A stretch of 64,000 bases of DNA from Cytophagales bacterium WSM2-2 (GTDB lineage: Bacteria > Bacteroidota > Bacteroidia > Cytophagales > Cyclobacteriaceae): contig BNHL01000001.1 in NCBI GenBank assembly GCA_015472025.1, forward strand, positions 2,329,501-2,393,500, read 5' to 3'. Below, piece by piece: positions 48,945 through 56,535 of this stretch (positions are counted from its first letter, which is position 1; each line of letters begins with the position of its first letter). The translations under genes were made by a program, and so were the position numbers. The notes beneath the pieces are model-generated. The model was not told the origin of the DNA and did no database searches. It worked only from the letters and a program-made list of their open reading frames with translations.

Positions 48945-49118
48945 TTACTTTGCCGGAGCAGTTTTGGTAGTGTCCGTCTTCGTAGTGTCATTAGTGCCGG
49001 TAGAATCTTTCTTTACCGCATCTGTTACTGAGGTTTCGCCCTCTGCTTTTTTGGTATCACAAGAAAAAGCGGCTGCCATGAAGGCAATAATCATAACTAA
49101 ACCCAATTTGTTTTTCAT
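48945..49118 (-). CDS. small lipoprotein, 57 residues
   Basis: Starts MKNKLGLVMIIAFMAAAFSC, a clean lipobox with the Cys at residue 20, followed by a low-complexity Thr/Lys/Asp tail (DTTKTDTTKTAPAK). Too short for usual gene callers. Divergent from the ECF sigma factor across the twin palindromes at 49154-49198, so it may belong to that regulon. Function unknown. Confidence 0.7.
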   Translation of the reverse strand: MKNKLGLVMIIAFMAAAFSCDTKKAEGETSVTDAVKKDSTGTNDTTKTDTTKTAPAK

Positions 49119-49153
49119 AGTTGTTAAATTTGGCCTTTATCAAAAAAAGAATG

Positions 49154-49166
49154 TTGGGTAACCCAA
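49154..49166. promoter_or_regulatory. palindromic operator candidate, copy 1
   Basis: TTGGGTAACCCAA is a perfect 13-bp palindrome between the divergent small lipoprotein and ECF sigma factor genes. The binding protein is unknown. Confidence 0.55.
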
Positions 49167-49184
49167 TAAAAAAATATTTTTGCG

Positions 49185-49198
49185 TTGGGTTACCCGAA
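49185..49198. promoter_or_regulatory. palindromic operator candidate, copy 2
   Basis: TTGGGTTACCCGAA repeats the core of copy 1. The two centres are 31 bp apart, close to three helical turns, so a dimeric regulator could bind both on one face. Copy 2 ends about 31 nt before the sigma factor ATG. Confidence 0.55.
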
Positions 49199-49229
49199 TA
49201 CTACAAATTGATTAAGTCCGCACGATAGC

Positions 49230-49778
49230 ATGCATTTTTTAGAAGACGCCCTGATTTCAGAGTTGCGAAAAAGGAATGAAGCAGCGTTAAAGCAACTCTA
49301 TCGCGACAACTATGCTATGGTTTTGAGGCTGATTATCAATAACAACGGCACCGAACAGGAGGCCAAAGACGTCTACCAGGAAGCGATCATACACTTGTAT
49401 GAGAAGCTTTCACAGGCCGAATTTGAACTTAGCTGTAAAATAAAGACTTATATCTATGCTGTATGCCGGAAACTCTGGCTCCAGAAACTGTCTTTAAAGA
49501 ACAAGTTTGTCCGGATTGAAGAAATGGAGCGGGTGCCGGAGGCAGACACTGCAGCAAATGAAATTGAGATAAAAGAGAAAAACTTTTCTGCCATGGGAGA
49601 CTCGCTGGGCAAACTGGGCGAGCCTTGCAAAACGATCCTGGAGGATTATTACCTGCGGAGCCTGACCATGGAAGAGATCACCCAGAAATTTGGATACACG
49701 AACACAGACAACACAAAGAACCAAAAGTATAAATGCCTTCAACGGCTAAAGAAATTGTTCTTTGAGGCAAGTAAATAA
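49230..49778 (+). CDS. ECF-type RNA polymerase sigma factor
   Basis: 182 residues with sigma region 2 (about 15-85, DVYQEAIIHLYEKL) and region 4 (about 125-180, LRSLTMEEITQKFGYTN, then QKYKCLQRLKKLF). It directs RNA polymerase to an envelope or stress regulon. The next gene starts 4 nt later and carries an anti-sigma-like N-terminus, so that protein is the likely partner. Confidence 0.9.
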   Translation: MHFLEDALISELRKRNEAALKQLYRDNYAMVLRLIINNNGTEQEAKDVYQEAIIHLYEKLSQAEFELSCKIKTYIYAVCRKLWLQKLSLKNKFVRIEEMERVPEADTAANEIEIKEKNFSAMGDSLGKLGEPCKTILEDYYLRSLTMEEITQKFGYTNTDNTKNQKYKCLQRLKKLFFEASK

Positions 49779-49782
49779 TAGT

Positions 49783-50847
49783 ATGGAAGAGCTAGAATTA
49801 ATTGAGAAGTATTTTAATAAGGAGCTGAACGAGGCCGAACTACTGTCTTTTGAAGACAAGATGAAGTCAGATGAATCTTTCCGCGAAAGAGCGGAGGGTC
49901 ATTTCCTTTTCCTGAATTCACTAAAAACGTATGGTGTTCAGAAAGAATTGAAATTGAAGCTGAACGAGATCCATGAAGAGCTTGGTCTTGCAACAGATGA
50001 AAAGACAGTGAAGACCCGCTGGGAAAAATATTGGCCAACCCTTGCAGTCGCTGCCAGTGTAGCGTTGCTATGCACGGTCGGGACGTTCTTTGCTTTACGC
50101 TGGACCTATAAAGAGCATCAATCCGATTTCCAGCAATTGAGCAAAGTCGTTGATCGCTTGAATAAATCGACTAACCAGATCTTAAAAGATATTAAAGAAA
50201 ATAAGAAACCTGAAATTGCTCCCGGAAAAATCAGCGGTACAGGATTCATGATTTCTCCCAATGGATATGTTGTAACGTCTTATCACGTAGTAAAGTCAGC
50301 TGACTCACTGTTTGTTGAGAATGAAAAATTTGGCAGGTTGAAAGTGGACATGATCTACAACAACCCCGCTACGGATGTAGCGTTGCTGCTCATTACAGAC
50401 TACCAGTTCAAGGCCTTGCCTTATATTCCGGTTGCGATCCGCAATCAGGAGGGAAACTTGGGAGAATCAGTTTATACACTGGGTTACCCCCGTAATGAAA
50501 TTGTTTATGGAGATGGTACTATTAGTGCCGCTTCCGGTTTTCAGCGAAATGAAAACTCGTACCAGATTTCAATTCCGGTTAATCCGGGAAACAGCGGTGG
50601 ACCGATGATCGATCAGCAAGGCGCAGTGCTTGGGATTATCAATGGTGTGCAAACCGAGGCTCGGGGTGCTTCCTTTGCTGTTAAGTCCGGAGTCCTGTTG
50701 CAGGAGATCACCAGCATTCCGCAAGATTCACTTGTGTTACCATTGCGAATTAATACGATGAGCCAGCTTTCAAATTTTTCACGTGTCAATCAAATCAAAC
50801 GTCTGAAGGACTATGTCTTTATCGTGAAAGTGTATCACGGAAAGTAA
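49783..50847 (+). CDS. membrane-anchored trypsin-like protease with anti-sigma-like N-terminus
   Basis: 354 residues from the ATG at 49783. Residues 1-70 are cytoplasmic, acidic and helical (ELIEKYFNKELNEAELLSFE), like the N-terminal part of Bacteroidota anti-sigma factors. One membrane helix follows (about 84-104), then a coiled coil and a periplasmic trypsin-like (S1C/HtrA-type) domain. H168 lies in SYHVV, D198 in PATDVALL and S271 in PGNSGGP, so the triad is complete; no PDZ domain. Fusing a sigma-binding domain to a sensor protease in one chain suggests direct signal transfer to the sigma factor; this is inference. Confidence 0.85.
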   Translation: MEELELIEKYFNKELNEAELLSFEDKMKSDESFRERAEGHFLFLNSLKTYGVQKELKLKLNEIHEELGLATDEKTVKTRWEKYWPTLAVAASVALLCTVGTFFALRWTYKEHQSDFQQLSKVVDRLNKSTNQILKDIKENKKPEIAPGKISGTGFMISPNGYVVTSYHVVKSADSLFVENEKFGRLKVDMIYNNPATDVALLLITDYQFKALPYIPVAIRNQEGNLGESVYTLGYPRNEIVYGDGTISAASGFQRNENSYQISIPVNPGNSGGPMIDQQGAVLGIINGVQTEARGASFAVKSGVLLQEITSIPQDSLVLPLRINTMSQLSNFSRVNQIKRLKDYVFIVKVYHGK

Positions 50848-50849
50848 AC

Positions 50850-52436
50850 CTAGTTTTTCTGGGCAATGATGATCATGCCCGTCACCGGGTAATCCATTTT
50901 TACAGGAGCTGAAGTATCATTGAATAACTCCACTTTCCCTTCAAGCCTGTTCTTAACGATCCAATTGTTAGTGTACGCATTCGATTTCTCTGAAAGCGTG
51001 AAACCTGCTTCTTCCAGGTGATTTTTCCATTCGGCATAATCCCAGAAGCAAAACGTTTCATGCATCTCACTCTCCCAGTTATCGATATAGTCTTTGCGAC
51101 TCATAAATTCGCATGCATCTTTTAACGCAAGTCGGACATATTCTCCGCCATTTAGGCTGACGAATTCATACTTCAGTTGATACCCTTCTTTCTTCCTGAA
51201 GTCGGTTGAGAATCGGAGAAAGCGTCCGTACGTTGAAAGGTCTTTTAGATATTCAGAAAGCTCTTCACGTGTTTTGAAAGTTTTTTCGAAATCTTCATTT
51301 CGTCCATCGTTCCGGTTGAGCGTCATCAAAATCATTTTATCCTTGCCGGGCGGGCCAACCACATCGCGATTCACCCACACGCCACCGGGAGCCAACTCCT
51401 CAAACCGGTTTTTAATAAAAGATAACAACTCATTTCTCCCGCCATATGATTCAATTTCGTGAGTCAGTGATGAAGTATGGATTGTGTTCATTGAACCGCG
51501 ATCGAAAACCAAGCCTGTAACCGCATTGCGTTGTGAGAAAAACACAAATGGATTCTTGAATTCGCCATTGTGTTTTCGTTGCTGGCAGATGTCGAATAGC
51601 TGACGGGCTACTTCAATTCCATAAAAATCTGATTCGCGAAAGCGCTCGTCCTGGCAAGCCAATTTTATCCATGAGCCCACGGCACAACCGATGTCACCGA
51701 TACGTCCGGGTTTCACAAAGGGTGAGGTCTCGTCATATTTCAATGCAGCAATCTCATCCATCTGGCGGACGTAAGTGTTGTAGTCGCGGGTGGTTGTCAG
51801 GTCACCATCCTGGCTGATCATCGTGTCACGAAAGAGCATCTGCACTTTGTCTCCGAGATGATATTTTTTCCAAACACTTAGTGAAGATTTATGCGTATGC
51901 TTCTGAATCCATTCATCGCTTCGCCAGGAAGTGGTAGATGCAATTTTCTCGACTACATCCCAAGGCAGGGGAGTGGTGTGCTTCCAGTTTTTCCGGTCAG
52001 CTAGTTCAGCAGGTAAAATCTGAAACCCTGCCTTCTCATACATTTCCAATACAGGTGTGGAGCAAAGCACTAGTGTATTCTCCGGGGTAAGATCAAACAT
52101 ACCCTCACTTTCATGTTTAATTCGCTTCACGGTGTAGCTGGAGAAATTATTCACATTTCCCACTTCATCAATACCATAGATATAGCATGGCACGGGCAAT
52201 TGCTTCCCGAACTCCTCCAGCGCAATAGCACGGATATAAAACGGCAACGGATTTCTGCGCGTGTTTGAATGATTTGCAGATGTAACTGCAAAAATGATTG
52301 CATCGACTTTTACTGTACCACCAAGGTTTTTGCCATTGATGTCTTTTGCTTCACTTAAATGTTGCGACAATCCGGATAGGTATTCGAACTGGAACTGCGT
52401 GAGGAGTTGGTGACGGCCGGGGAAGAGGATGTACAT
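50850..52436 (-). CDS. nucleotidyltransferase-like/SAM methyltransferase fusion
   Basis: 528 residues. The N-terminal part (about 1-165) resembles an NMN adenylyltransferase-type HIGH-fold domain, with GRHQLLTQFQ where the family has GRFQPxHxGH, and SANHSNTRRNPLPFYIR resembling the later NxxTxxNPFTxxER stretch. The HIGH motif is therefore degenerate. The C-terminal part is a class I methyltransferase with motif I GDIGCAVG at 247-254. It is the last gene of the NAD array, 9 nt after the ADP-ribosylglycohydrolase. A pyridine-nucleotide or nucleic-acid substrate is a guess; the N-terminal assignment is my reading. Confidence 0.6.
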   Translation of the reverse strand: MYILFPGRHQLLTQFQFEYLSGLSQHLSEAKDINGKNLGGTVKVDAIIFAVTSANHSNTRRNPLPFYIRAIALEEFGKQLPVPCYIYGIDEVGNVNNFSSYTVKRIKHESEGMFDLTPENTLVLCSTPVLEMYEKAGFQILPAELADRKNWKHTTPLPWDVVEKIASTTSWRSDEWIQKHTHKSSLSVWKKYHLGDKVQMLFRDTMISQDGDLTTTRDYNTYVRQMDEIAALKYDETSPFVKPGRIGDIGCAVGSWIKLACQDERFRESDFYGIEVARQLFDICQQRKHNGEFKNPFVFFSQRNAVTGLVFDRGSMNTIHTSSLTHEIESYGGRNELLSFIKNRFEELAPGGVWVNRDVVGPPGKDKMILMTLNRNDGRNEDFEKTFKTREELSEYLKDLSTYGRFLRFSTDFRKKEGYQLKYEFVSLNGGEYVRLALKDACEFMSRKDYIDNWESEMHETFCFWDYAEWKNHLEEAGFTLSEKSNAYTNNWIVKNRLEGKVELFNDTSAPVKMDYPVTGMIIIAQKN

Positions 52437-52445
52437 GATGAAATT

Positions 52446-53228
52446 TTATCCAAACATAGCTGGATTAAATTTCATTTTAAATTCATTTAGAATTGATACG
52501 AATTCACCCGGGATTTTGGACATGGCTGCCTTGATTATTTCGACCGGCACACCGCCATAGAATGCTTCGGCTATTCCTCCCGCCATACATGCGATTGTAT
52601 CCGTGTCACCTCCAATGGAAACGGCATTTCTAATCGTGTTTTCATAGTCACTTGAATTCAGAAAAACAGTTATTGCCTCCGGCACCGACTTGGCTGCCGC
52701 AGAGTCGAATTGATTATTTGCCCGTAGCCAATCGAGTGACCGGTTGAGATTGTATCCAAAAGTCGTTTCAATGTAAATTTTGATTTCCTCTTTTGAGGTT
52801 CCTTTGCGTGCGAGAAATACACTTGACGCTATCGCTTTTGCTCCCGCCAACCCATCAGGGTGACCATGGCTGGGTATCGCACTTTTTTCAGCCTCGCGCA
52901 GAACATCCACCAGGCTGTAATGAACCCAGGCTACAGGACTTACTCGCATGGCTGCACCATTTCCAAAACTAAGCAGCGGCTCATCATCGTCTTTCTTCAG
53001 CCATTCCTTGAAGAATTTTCCGTAGCCTGCTTCCGGGTATTTTCTTCCCCACATCCGGAAGCTGGCTGTATAACTTTTAGAGTTTAGCAAAGCATCAGCT
53101 ACTGCGATCGTCATGACAGAGTCATCAGATACGCGTGATGCAGGAGTAAATAGTTCAAATTCGGTAGTTCTTAAATTGTTCACTTCGTAAACTGAACCAA
53201 CAATATCTCCAATAATTGCACCTAGCAT
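52446..53228 (-). CDS. ADP-ribosylglycohydrolase (DraG family)
   Basis: 260 residues with every expected metal/ADP-ribose motif: GAIIGDIVGS, SDDSVMT, the GHPDG loop and GGDTDTIACMAGG. The enzyme removes ADP-ribose from proteins or nucleic acids, or hydrolyses related compounds, releasing ADP-ribose that can feed NAD turnover. Cytoplasmic. It sits between the NAD kinase-like and methyltransferase fusion genes with gaps of 12 and 9 nt, clearly in one transcript. Confidence 0.92.
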   Translation of the reverse strand: MLGAIIGDIVGSVYEVNNLRTTEFELFTPASRVSDDSVMTIAVADALLNSKSYTASFRMWGRKYPEAGYGKFFKEWLKKDDDEPLLSFGNGAAMRVSPVAWVHYSLVDVLREAEKSAIPSHGHPDGLAGAKAIASSVFLARKGTSKEEIKIYIETTFGYNLNRSLDWLRANNQFDSAAAKSVPEAITVFLNSSDYENTIRNAVSIGGDTDTIACMAGGIAEAFYGGVPVEIIKAAMSKIPGEFVSILNEFKMKFNPAMFG

Positions 53229-53240
53229 AATTTCATATTT

Positions 53241-54164
53241 TCAATTGACAATGTTCGCTTTCTGTTTTGCGATTCCTATTTCTACGCTGCAGCCCGAATT
53301 GAACTGTAGAAAGTCTGACTCAATGCCATCACTGAAGATCACTCCATTGAAAGGCATGTTCGATTCAAGCACTAAAGGCTTTTTAGATGTTATAAACCCG
53401 GCTGTTAATGTAGCCTGTGAATGTTTGCTTCGAAATGGCTCACGCACTACAAAGACCAACCGGTCTTCTTCCCATTTCAGTTTCAGTTTTATATCTGTTG
53501 TGGACTTTTGAAATGCGGAATGAATTCCATTCGACATATTTACTACCGAACTCAACCAGCCGGTTGATCCCGCCCCGGTCGAAACGATAAGACCGCTCGA
53601 GCTTTGAGATTCACTTTGCGAGTCATAGTTGATTTTATACCTCGCGGATGTATGTGAAGCCGGCCCCACAAATAGATCATTGAAAGCCAGCAAAGTTTGC
53701 CCGTCTGTTGTCTTTGCCTGTGCCATAGTCACTTGTTTGCAAGAGAATTGATTTTCAAACACTGCAGCCAGTCCTTTTTCAAAAGTATCGCTTGTGTAGG
53801 GAAGCAAAACGCCATCGTTGCGATGTGGATCAGGATTTACACCGATGATCGGAAGGCCATTAACATACTTAGCAGTATTTGCCACTAGCCCGTCCTGCCC
53901 GAGAGCAACTACAACGTCTTTGGGACTGAACAAAAAATTAGGAAGGAATTTTCTCTCAATTGCTTTATGTTTAGAGAAGCAATCAATAGTCCGAACAACT
54001 TTATCTAACGAGCGATGGAATGTTTCATGTTCTTGCTCGTAGTCTGAAAAATTCCCGCCCGAATGCTCGATGTAAAATTTAGCCTGGGCTTTTGTGTTGA
54101 ACCGTTCGATCAACTGTTCCAGTCGTGTTTTGCCAATCACCAATATGGTGTTCTCGAAAGTCAT
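53241..54164 (-). CDS. NAD kinase-like protein with a divergent GGDG motif
   Basis: 307 residues of the ATP-NAD kinase fold. The usual GGDGTxL reads GQDGLVA here, while NDLFVGP and STGAGSTGW, which bind the nucleotide, are kept. It would make NADP from NAD, or phosphorylate a related nucleotide. The altered motif leaves activity open. Start overlaps the SPFH stop by one base, so the two are coupled. Confidence 0.8.
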   Translation of the reverse strand: MTFENTILVIGKTRLEQLIERFNTKAQAKFYIEHSGGNFSDYEQEHETFHRSLDKVVRTIDCFSKHKAIERKFLPNFLFSPKDVVVALGQDGLVANTAKYVNGLPIIGVNPDPHRNDGVLLPYTSDTFEKGLAAVFENQFSCKQVTMAQAKTTDGQTLLAFNDLFVGPASHTSARYKINYDSQSESQSSSGLIVSTGAGSTGWLSSVVNMSNGIHSAFQKSTTDIKLKLKWEEDRLVFVVREPFRSKHSQATLTAGFITSKKPLVLESNMPFNGVIFSDGIESDFLQFNSGCSVEIGIAKQKANIVN

Positions 54165-55183
54165 TATTTTACTTTCTGGTTTTTGATGACAGTTTCAAGT
54201 AAGTCGGGAGAAATGTTCAATGTCCCGATCTTTCCAGAGTTCTCGGCTAGTTCGCGAAAGGCGAATCCGATGTTGTCAATGGCGGAGATATTCCCTGGCT
54301 GAATTGCCATCAGCGTTTTCCAGTCAAGTGTTTTGTACGGCTGAAGAGTCTTTTCGAGGAGATACCCTTTAGAGTCTGCAATCTTCTTTTCGTTTTCCAT
54401 TTGCAATTGCACCAGCTTTGTTTTCTGATCCTCGATAGCCAGGTCGGCTTCCATCTTCATTTCCCGCAGCTTGCGCGCTTTGTCTGCATCAATCACCTTG
54501 ATCTCCCACTGTTTTTCGTTAATCTGCTTTTGCTTTTCCTGAACCGCAATTTCAGTGTTAAGCTCACTCTCCTTGATTTTCCGCTCTTGCTCTACTGCAA
54601 AATTTCTTCGTCCGTAAATCGCTTCATCGGCATCTTTCTGCAACGCCTCCCTTGTTTCAGTCTCAAGTGCTTTTGCCATTTCAGGTGTGGCCTTCACTGC
54701 TAACACATCTACACTGATAATTTCCACTCCAAGCATTTTTACCGAATTTGAAGAGCGAAGGCCTTCGTTGATTCGCTCGCTGATCATTTTGGCCGACCGG
54801 ATTGCTTCTTTGAGTGTGAGTCCCTGGATGAAAGAAGAAGTTGCTGTTTGTGCTTCGTTGTTTAGCCTTTGATTGATCTTTTCAAAATTTTCGTGGATGG
54901 AACTTTTATCTTCTGTAAATGTGAAGTCAAACAATTCCGACATCGCTTTCGGATTCTCAATGGTGTACGTAATCTGGCCCTGGATGGTGATCGTTTGAAA
55001 GTCGCGTGTTGATTCACTGAAGATAAATTGAATATCACGGCTGCCCATTGGTACAGCAATGATCGAAGACACAGGCGCGTAGTAGAAAAAGGAAAGACCT
55101 TTTCCTTCCCGCTTTGCTTTTCCATTGACATGATGAATCACATACGTCATGGAATCGAATTTTCTAAAATTTAAACCGAACAT
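54164..55183 (-). CDS. SPFH/band-7 family protein
   Basis: 339 residues. SPFH domain (about 10-185; SRDIQFIFSESTRDFQTIT) and a long charged coiled coil (about 185-270; EKQKQINEKQWEIKVIDADK). No N-terminal membrane helix is visible, so it is not a standard stomatin; it may be a cytoplasmic scaffold. SPFH proteins form large cages or rings. In the NAD array it could organise the enzymes; that is inference. Confidence 0.8.
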   Translation of the reverse strand: MFGLNFRKFDSMTYVIHHVNGKAKREGKGLSFFYYAPVSSIIAVPMGSRDIQFIFSESTRDFQTITIQGQITYTIENPKAMSELFDFTFTEDKSSIHENFEKINQRLNNEAQTATSSFIQGLTLKEAIRSAKMISERINEGLRSSNSVKMLGVEIISVDVLAVKATPEMAKALETETREALQKDADEAIYGRRNFAVEQERKIKESELNTEIAVQEKQKQINEKQWEIKVIDADKARKLREMKMEADLAIEDQKTKLVQLQMENEKKIADSKGYLLEKTLQPYKTLDWKTLMAIQPGNISAIDNIGFAFRELAENSGKIGTLNISPDLLETVIKNQKVK

Positions 55184-55195
55184 ATTTTTTTTAGT

Positions 55196-55615
55196 TTATA
55201 GTCCTTTGTCAAGTAATTTTTTGATTTCCAGCCAGTCCGTTTCTCCGTCAAACCCGGCCTTGTCGTCCATCAGTACATTTATATAGAATTTGTCCCGGTA
55301 ATAGCCATAACCTCCATCTGCCACTTCGGGGTTATCATTGACATAATCAAAGTGGATGTCATGTTTGCGGAACAACTCAAGGTATTGCTCAATTTCATTC
55401 GGGTAAGAGCAGGTGTAGAGAATCCGGACAATGTCTTTGCGTTGACTCAGCAACTGCATGACCTCAATCGCGCCGGGGTAGAATTCCGTAGCGATATCAT
55501 CACGCCTGAAGTTGGAACGGAGAATCGTGCCGTGGATATCAAATGCCCAATATGTTTTGGTCCACCTTTTCTCTTTTACGGCACGTAAACAATTTTCAAT
55601 AGCGCGGGTAATCAT
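55196..55615 (-). CDS. HAD-superfamily protein
   Basis: 139 residues. The first HAD motif is FDIHGT (D26, H28), where most phosphatases have DxDGT; the second Asp is replaced by His. A later MDDKAGFDGETD gives the acidic motif IV. Small cap-less HAD fold, substrate unknown. Overlaps the PRPP synthetase gene by 4 nt (ATGA). Confidence 0.7.
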   Translation of the reverse strand: MITRAIENCLRAVKEKRWTKTYWAFDIHGTILRSNFRRDDIATEFYPGAIEVMQLLSQRKDIVRILYTCSYPNEIEQYLELFRKHDIHFDYVNDNPEVADGGYGYYRDKFYINVLMDDKAGFDGETDWLEIKKLLDKGL

Positions 55616-56534
55616 AGTTGGCTTAAGCTTTTGTTGGATATGACATTTTCAATCGCCTTTACCAGCAAACTGGCGCAACTGATAATTTCTATTTTCGGGT
55701 GGCTGATCGATTCAATCACCGTATCGGAGATGTACATCTTTTCAATTTGTGATCGCTCAATGTTTTCGAGAGCCGGGCCGCTGAGAACCCCATGTGTACA
55801 ATAAGCTCGCACGGAGATCGCTCCCTGACTTTTCAAGAGATCAGCGGCTTTGCATAAAGTGCCTGCTGTGTCGACAAGGTCATCAACAATAATTACGTTC
55901 TTGCCTTTCACATCACCGATGATTTCCATACTTGAAACTGCATTGGGTTTCAATCGCTCTTTGTTAATGACTACCATCGGGGTATCAAGGTCTTTTTTGT
56001 ATTGCTTGATGCGTTTGATTCCCCCGAAATCAGGACTGCACAAACACAAATCTTTGATGCCGAGTTGGCGAATGTGATCGAGAAACAACCGGTGCGATGA
56101 GAGCGGGTCGACAGGGATTTTGTAAAAACCTTCAATCGCGTTCGTATGCAAGTCAAGCGTGATGATCCGATCGGCACCCATGAGTTGAATCATGTCAGCA
56201 ATCATTCGCGAAGAGATAGCGGTGCGTTGTCCATCGCGTCTTTCCTGGCGGCTGTGCGGCAGGTAAGGGATTAACAAGATCACTTCTTTGGCGGAAGACC
56301 TGCGTGCCGCATCAATCGTCATCAACAGTTCAAAGAAGTTTTCATATGGCATGTTGATCTTGCCAATAAGAAAGACTACCTGGCCTCGCACACTTTCGTT
56401 GAATTTTACGAATAGCTCACCATCTGAAAATTTTTCCACGTGAGTAGTGAGCAATGGAAGCCCATTTGGGATGTAATGGCTCCCCCCAGCTTTTTAGCTG
56501 TGCTTGTGGCGTATATTTTAATTGAGTTTTCCAT
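55612..56534 (-). CDS. prs: ribose-phosphate pyrophosphokinase, interrupted by a frameshift
   Basis: Makes PRPP from ribose 5-phosphate and ATP, which NadV needs. The main frame (55612-56454) has the PRPP motif VIIVDDLVDTAGT and SVRGQVVF but no natural start. The missing N-terminus is in another frame: ATG at 56532-56534, one base after the NadV stop, then IKIYATSTAKKLGGA. The frames join near 56460, where GGC-TTC must be read GGC-CTT, so one base is absent. Repaired, the protein has the family's normal length. Either a real mutation, a programmed shift or a sequencing error. Confidence 0.85.
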
Positions 56535-56535
56535 A

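Noticed and set aside
48875..48991. N-terminal extension of the DUF4349 gene
   Set aside because: It would overlap the small lipoprotein gene and hide the lipobox; the ATG at 48874 starts a clean lipoprotein signal.
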